DNA from: Chamaelirium japonicum
Lineage: Eukaryota > Streptophyta > Magnoliopsida > Liliales > Melanthiaceae
Assembly (NCBI GenBank): GCA_947650365.1
Contig: OX393550.1
Span: 49,337,594 to 49,401,593, forward strand
Reading direction: 5' to 3'
DNA length: 64,000 nucleotides
The notes under the pieces were generated by a model, which had not been told where the DNA came from, made no database searches, and saw only the letters and a list, made by a program, of their open reading frames with translations. Positions 59,666 to 64,000 of the stretch are shown piece after piece; the first letter of the stretch is position 1; the number at the start of each line of letters is the position of its first letter. Both the position numbers and the translations under genes were made by a program.

Positions 59666-60965
59666 CTAACCGTATCACTCATCTGTTAGGTGTGATCCCC
59701 ACACATCTATCATTCACGCGACAAGATAGCATATTAAAGCCTTTTCAATTTCAATCCGTTTTAGTAACTCACATTTGTGGGTTAGCCAGAACTGTTGGTC
59801 CTCTTGATCACCTTTGAGTGCGTGTTATGTTGTGAAATCCATCTATCGAAACTACAGATAGGGAAACCTAGTGATCTTCCTCAAGGGAAGAGAAGATCAC
59901 ATCTCAGTTACCGATGATCGGTGAAGGAGAAAGGGAAAGAGGATGGAGGAGCTTCCGCAACCGTAAACCAAAACAATTAGATCCATGGCCTCTGGTATGA
60001 TCCTAAAGAAAATATAACATTTGATATTAGTATGTTTCAAAAAAAAAAAAAAACATTTGATATTAGAGCACGCTTTGGATCTTGGGACCGATTCTTCGGT
60101 CGGCAGTACGATTTCTGAATTCATGTAGATCATATTAGTAAAGAAATTCGGTCTTTCCTCCTCCATCTTTTTAATTAAGTTGCATGACATGGGTGTGGGT
60201 TGCAGTTTATAACTTGAAAAATAATCCGACCCGATTTTCTTTAATTAATTAAGAGTTAATGCTATTTGGTTAAAGGTGAAGTCAGAGGTCTTATGTTAAT
60301 GTATGAGCAGACCAAGAATTTAGTGTGTACGTAAATATTCTGCATTTGAGGGTTCTGCATGCAAATCTGAGTTATTAGCATTCTATTGTTGGATTGATCT
60401 GAATACAATTCTAGAAACATTCGATCTGGGTTGTTTATTGATAGGTTCTTATATGATATTGTGTTGATTTGCAATTCTATAAAATTTCAGAGACCTTTTT
60501 ACAACAATGCTTTCAATTGTAATCTATTGCCTATAATTATACTACAAAGGGCTATTTTTTATTTTCTAAACTATACTTGTTTTACATTCAATCCAAGTAC
60601 TACTCTTTTCCTTGTTCGAGGACCAAATGTGAAATGGGACTTGTTCGCATTCTTATTGCAAGTCGGAACTTGTTATAGAGACCGCTGACTAAAGAGCATC
60701 TCCAACGGACTCCTAGCTCCACTTTATATTATAGGGAGTAAAAATTATCACATCAGCTAAAATAGGGAGCGGAGGAAAGAAGCACTCCAACCGGATCCTA
60801 GCTCACCCCCTATTAAAATGGAATGTCCAAAATATCAATCCTTGGACGAACCATCAAAATACTCAAAACCTTGGACAATGAATATTTTTTAAACGGTTGG
60901 GATTTTGGCAGCCTTCGCTCACTACTTTAGCGAAGGAGGGGGAGATAGAAGTCCCTTGGTGCTAA
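59666..60965. other. Intergenic, no gene; MITE-type motif at ~60692
   Basis: Mostly AT-rich unique-looking sequence. At ~60692-60835 the motif AGAGCATCTCCAACGGACTC and CACTCCAACCGGATCC belong to a common plant MITE type related to 19125-19150. No coding or RNA gene seen. Confidence 0.4.
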
Positions 60966-62652
60966 ATAATAGTATAATACTAAAATGGAGCCCTCTCTCC
61001 CGTGTTGCGACATATGAACCATTTTTGAAGAGCAAGAATCCTTCTCCAGTGTGCGAACACAGCTCTCTCTCATAAATCCTATTATAAAGATGATAAATGC
61101 ACATTCAATGTCATTAAATGCATGGTCATTTGATGTTAATTAAAAAATCACTAGTATTATATCTTTCTCTCTAACAAGTGAATCATAATCACTCCAGAGT
61201 GTACATTTCTTCAGACCGTTGTGATGTCGTTTGTGCTAAGTGGTGTGCATCAAGTTCATCCGGGCATTGCCCAAGTTACTTACTAGTCTACATCTATATA
61301 TATATATACTAAAATGAAAGCCTCTCTCCCATGTTGTGACATGCGGACATCTTTTAAAGAGTTATAATTCTTCTTCCGTGTGTAAACGCAGCTCTCTTTT
61401 AAATCCATTAAAAACCTACCATAAAGATGATAAATTTTCATTCAATGATATTTAATGGTCATTTGATGTTAATCTCTCTCTCTCTCTCTCTCTCTCTAAC
61501 AAGTGAATCACACTCACTTCAGATTTCACACTTCTTCGAACATTTGTGCTGTCGTCTTTGCCAGATGGCATGCATCAAGCACATTCGAGCATTGCCCGAA
61601 TTTCTTACTAGTATTTATACTAAAATGGAAGCCTCTCTCCCATGTTGTGACACGTGGACGTTTTTTAAAGAACCAGAATCCTTCTTCTATGTGTGAACAC
61701 GGCTCACTTTTAAATCATATTAAAAACCTACCATAAAGATGATAAATACTCATTCAATAGGAATTAATGTTAATATATCTCTCTCTAACAAATGAATCAC
61801 ACTTATTTTATATTTCATATTTTTTCGAACAGTTGCAATGTCGTCTGTGCCAAATGACATACATCAAGCTCATCCGAGCATTGTCCGGATTTCTTCCTAG
61901 TATCTATCCTAAAACGAAAGCCTCTCTCCCGTGTTGTGACTCGTGGACGCCTTTTAAAGAACCAGAATCCTTCTTCTATGTGTAAGCGCGGTTCACTTTT
62001 AAATCCTATTAAAAACCTATTATAAAGATGATAAATACTCATTCAATGGGATTTAATGTTAATATATATCTCTCTCTAACAAGTGAATCACACTCATTTT
62101 ATATTTCATACTTCTTCGAACAGTTGCAATGTCATCTGTGCCAAATGGCATACATCAAGCTCATCCGGGTATTGCGCCGGTTTCTTACTAGTAGCTATAC
62201 TAAAACGGAAGCCTCTCTCCCGTGTTGTGACACGTGGACGTCTTTTAAAAAACCAGAATCCTTTTTATATGTGTGAACACGGCTCACTTTTAAATCATAT
62301 TATAAACCTATCATAAATATGATAAATACTCATTCAATGGGATTTAATGTTATATATCTCTCTCTAACAAGTGAATCACACTCATTTTATATTTCACACT
62401 TCTTCGAACAATTGCAATGTCGTCTGTGCCAAACGGCATGCATCAAGCTCATCCAGGCATTGCCCGGGTTTCTTACTAGTCTATACTATATACTAAAATG
62501 TAAGCCTCTCTCCCGTGTTGTGACACGTGGACATCTTTTAAATAGCTAGAATTCTTCTTCCGTGTGTGAACACGGCTCTCTTTCAAATCCATTCAAATCC
62601 TGCCATAAAGATGATAAATTTCATTCAATGGCATTTAATGGTTAATTGATGT

Positions 62653-62707
<55 letters not shown>

Positions 62708-63463
62708 ACAAGTGAATCACACACACTTCAGATTTCACACTTCTTCGATCAGTTGTGGTGTTGTTTTTGTCAAATTGCGTGCATCAAGCACATTCGGGCA
62801 TTGTCCGGGTTTCTCACTAGTATAATACTAAAATGGAAGCATCTCTCCCATGTTGTGACACGTGGACGTCTTTTAAAGAGCTAGAATCCTTCTTTCGTAT
62901 GTGAACACGGCTCTCTTTTAAATTCTATTAAAAACCTACCATAAAGATAATAAATACTTATTCAATGACATTTAATGGTTATTTGATGTAATCTCTTTCT
63001 AACAAGTGAATCACATTCACTTCTCGATTTCACACTTTTCAAACAGTTGTGATATCGTTTGTGTCAAATGGCGTGCATCAAGCTCATCCGAGCAATACCC
63101 GGGTTTCTTACTAGCTGTATATAATACTAGTAATACTCGTCTGTGCCAAATGTTGTGACAAATACATGGACCTCTTTTGAAGAGATAGAATCCTTCTACC
63201 GTGTGTAAATGTGACTCTCTCATAAATACTATTATAAACCTACTATAAATATGCATGATAAATATCCATCCAATATATGGCATTTAATGATCATTTGATA
63301 TTAATGAGAAAAGCATTAGAACTCTCTCTCTCTAACAAGTGAAATCACAACCTCACGAGTGAATCACACTGCAGATTGCACACTTCTTCGAATGGCTGTG
63401 ATGACGTCTATGCTAAGTAGTGTGCATCAAATTCATCAATACATTGTCCGATTTTCTTACTAG
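60966..63463 (+). mobile_element. Head-to-tail array of eight short Helitron-like units
   Basis: Units end with CTAG at 61286, 61611, 61900, 62191, 62479, 62820, 63114 and 63463, so they are 288-349 bp each. Each starts near TAT(A)CTAAAATGGAAGCC (one as TCTATACTATATACT), has CGTGTTGTGACACGTGG. It ends with a small hairpin of the CCGGGCATTGCCCGG type ~10 nt before TTTCTTACTAG. Those are Helitron 3' features. No coding. Units differ by substitutions and by (CT)n length, e.g. 62658-62706. Confidence 0.75.
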
Positions 63464-63831
63464 TGTATTTATGGAAATGCTTTCTTTATCAAAATGCTAT
63501 TCAGCCATCCTGGCTTCCATCTGGATGGAGCCATTCTGATGTGGTACTAATCACAGGTTTACAGACTTTTCACACACCCCATCACAGCTGTCTGTTGACA
63601 GCTGGTCTCGACTGATTGCGATTCACCGGCCGTGGCTTGGTACAACGGATGGCTGCGATCGGGTCTGCAAAGAGTTGTAAAGATTTCTGTCTGGTTGAAT
63701 AGCATTTTCCTCTCTTTCTTTGTAGCGTAGATCTCAACCAGTACCGTGCAATACACGGGACGCTGTGATCTCTCAACCACGACAGGCGCCATAGCCGACG
63801 GAGCACGGTTTCGAGGGTGTGGGTGTGTCGG

Positions 63832-63838
63832 TATAAAT
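63832..63838 (+). promoter_or_regulatory. TATA box of the second chitinase gene
   Basis: TATAAAT lies 44-50 bp before the start codon at 63882 in GTCGGTATAAATGGG, leaving a short leader. Confidence 0.65.
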
Positions 63839-63881
63839 GGGACCAAAGCCCCCGCTGGTCGAAGCACCCAACTGATCAACA

Positions 63882-64000
63882 ATGGCAGCATCTTCTCTCT
63901 CTACCATCACCCTGCACCTTCTTCTCCTCTCTCTAGCCTCACTTGCGACTCACTCGAACGCCGGCAAGATCTCCATCTACTGGGGCCAGAACGGCAACGA
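63882..64000 (+). CDS. Class III chitinase paralogue, 5' end only (runs off window)
   Basis: The first 39 codons encode a signal peptide ([20 protein letters not shown], then LATHSNA) and the first mature residues [13 protein letters not shown]. They differ from the chitinase at 57347-58255 by a two-residue deletion and few substitutions. Opposite strand, so the two genes are divergent with starts 5.6 kb apart. Function as for the first copy; completeness cannot be judged here. Confidence 0.93.
   Translation, partial: MAASSLSTITLHLLLLSLASLATHSNAGKISIYWGQNGN

Overview
This window is nuclear DNA of a flowering plant. It has split genes with GT-AG introns, plant LTR retrotransposons primed by initiator tRNA-Met, a CACTA element, Helitron-like ends, and plant gene families (CCD7, class III chitinase). 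The very GC-rich coding exons suggest a monocot, but no species is claimed. At least three quarters of the 64 kb is transposon-derived.

Left part (1-21.3 kb): this is dominated by one host gene on the minus strand, the strigolactone-pathway carotenoid cleavage dioxygenase CCD7. It starts at 21214. Five exons join in perfect frame (486 codons), and three of the four iron-binding histidines are present. The remaining C-terminal part, with the fourth histidine, is not in the window and should lie beyond the left edge. The introns are filled with transposons: a TSD-flanked TRIM, a truncated Copia and a hAT-type MITE in intron 1; a LINE with a second retroposon inside it in intron 2; a LINE tail and a foldback repeat in intron 3; and a complete-ended but decayed Copia (193-5285) in the sequence beyond exon 5.

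Middle (21.3-43.3 kb): no host gene was found. After TRIM, LINE and hAT-like fragments, 25.8-43.3 kb is a chain of at least eleven different non-autonomous elements. They are mostly strongly palindromic and are separated by long (TA)n tracts, often extended by (GA)n/(CT)n. Two Helitron-like elements and a 5.2 kb Mutator-like element with ~450 bp terminal inverted repeats (TIRs) are links in this chain.

43.6-54.8 kb is one CACTA (En/Spm) element with matching ends and an ATT duplication. Its TNP2-type transposase has four in-frame stops. The element also holds a 5 kb array of about 29 tandem ~170-180 bp repeats.

Right part (54.8-64 kb): a Copia gag fragment, then a complete intronless class III (GH18) chitinase on the minus strand. 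A head-to-tail array of eight ~300 bp Helitron-like units follows. The first 119 bp of a near-identical chitinase on the plus strand run off the right edge, so the two chitinases form a divergent pair. CCD7 acts in hormone synthesis in plastids and the chitinases are secreted defence-type enzymes; nothing suggests they work together.
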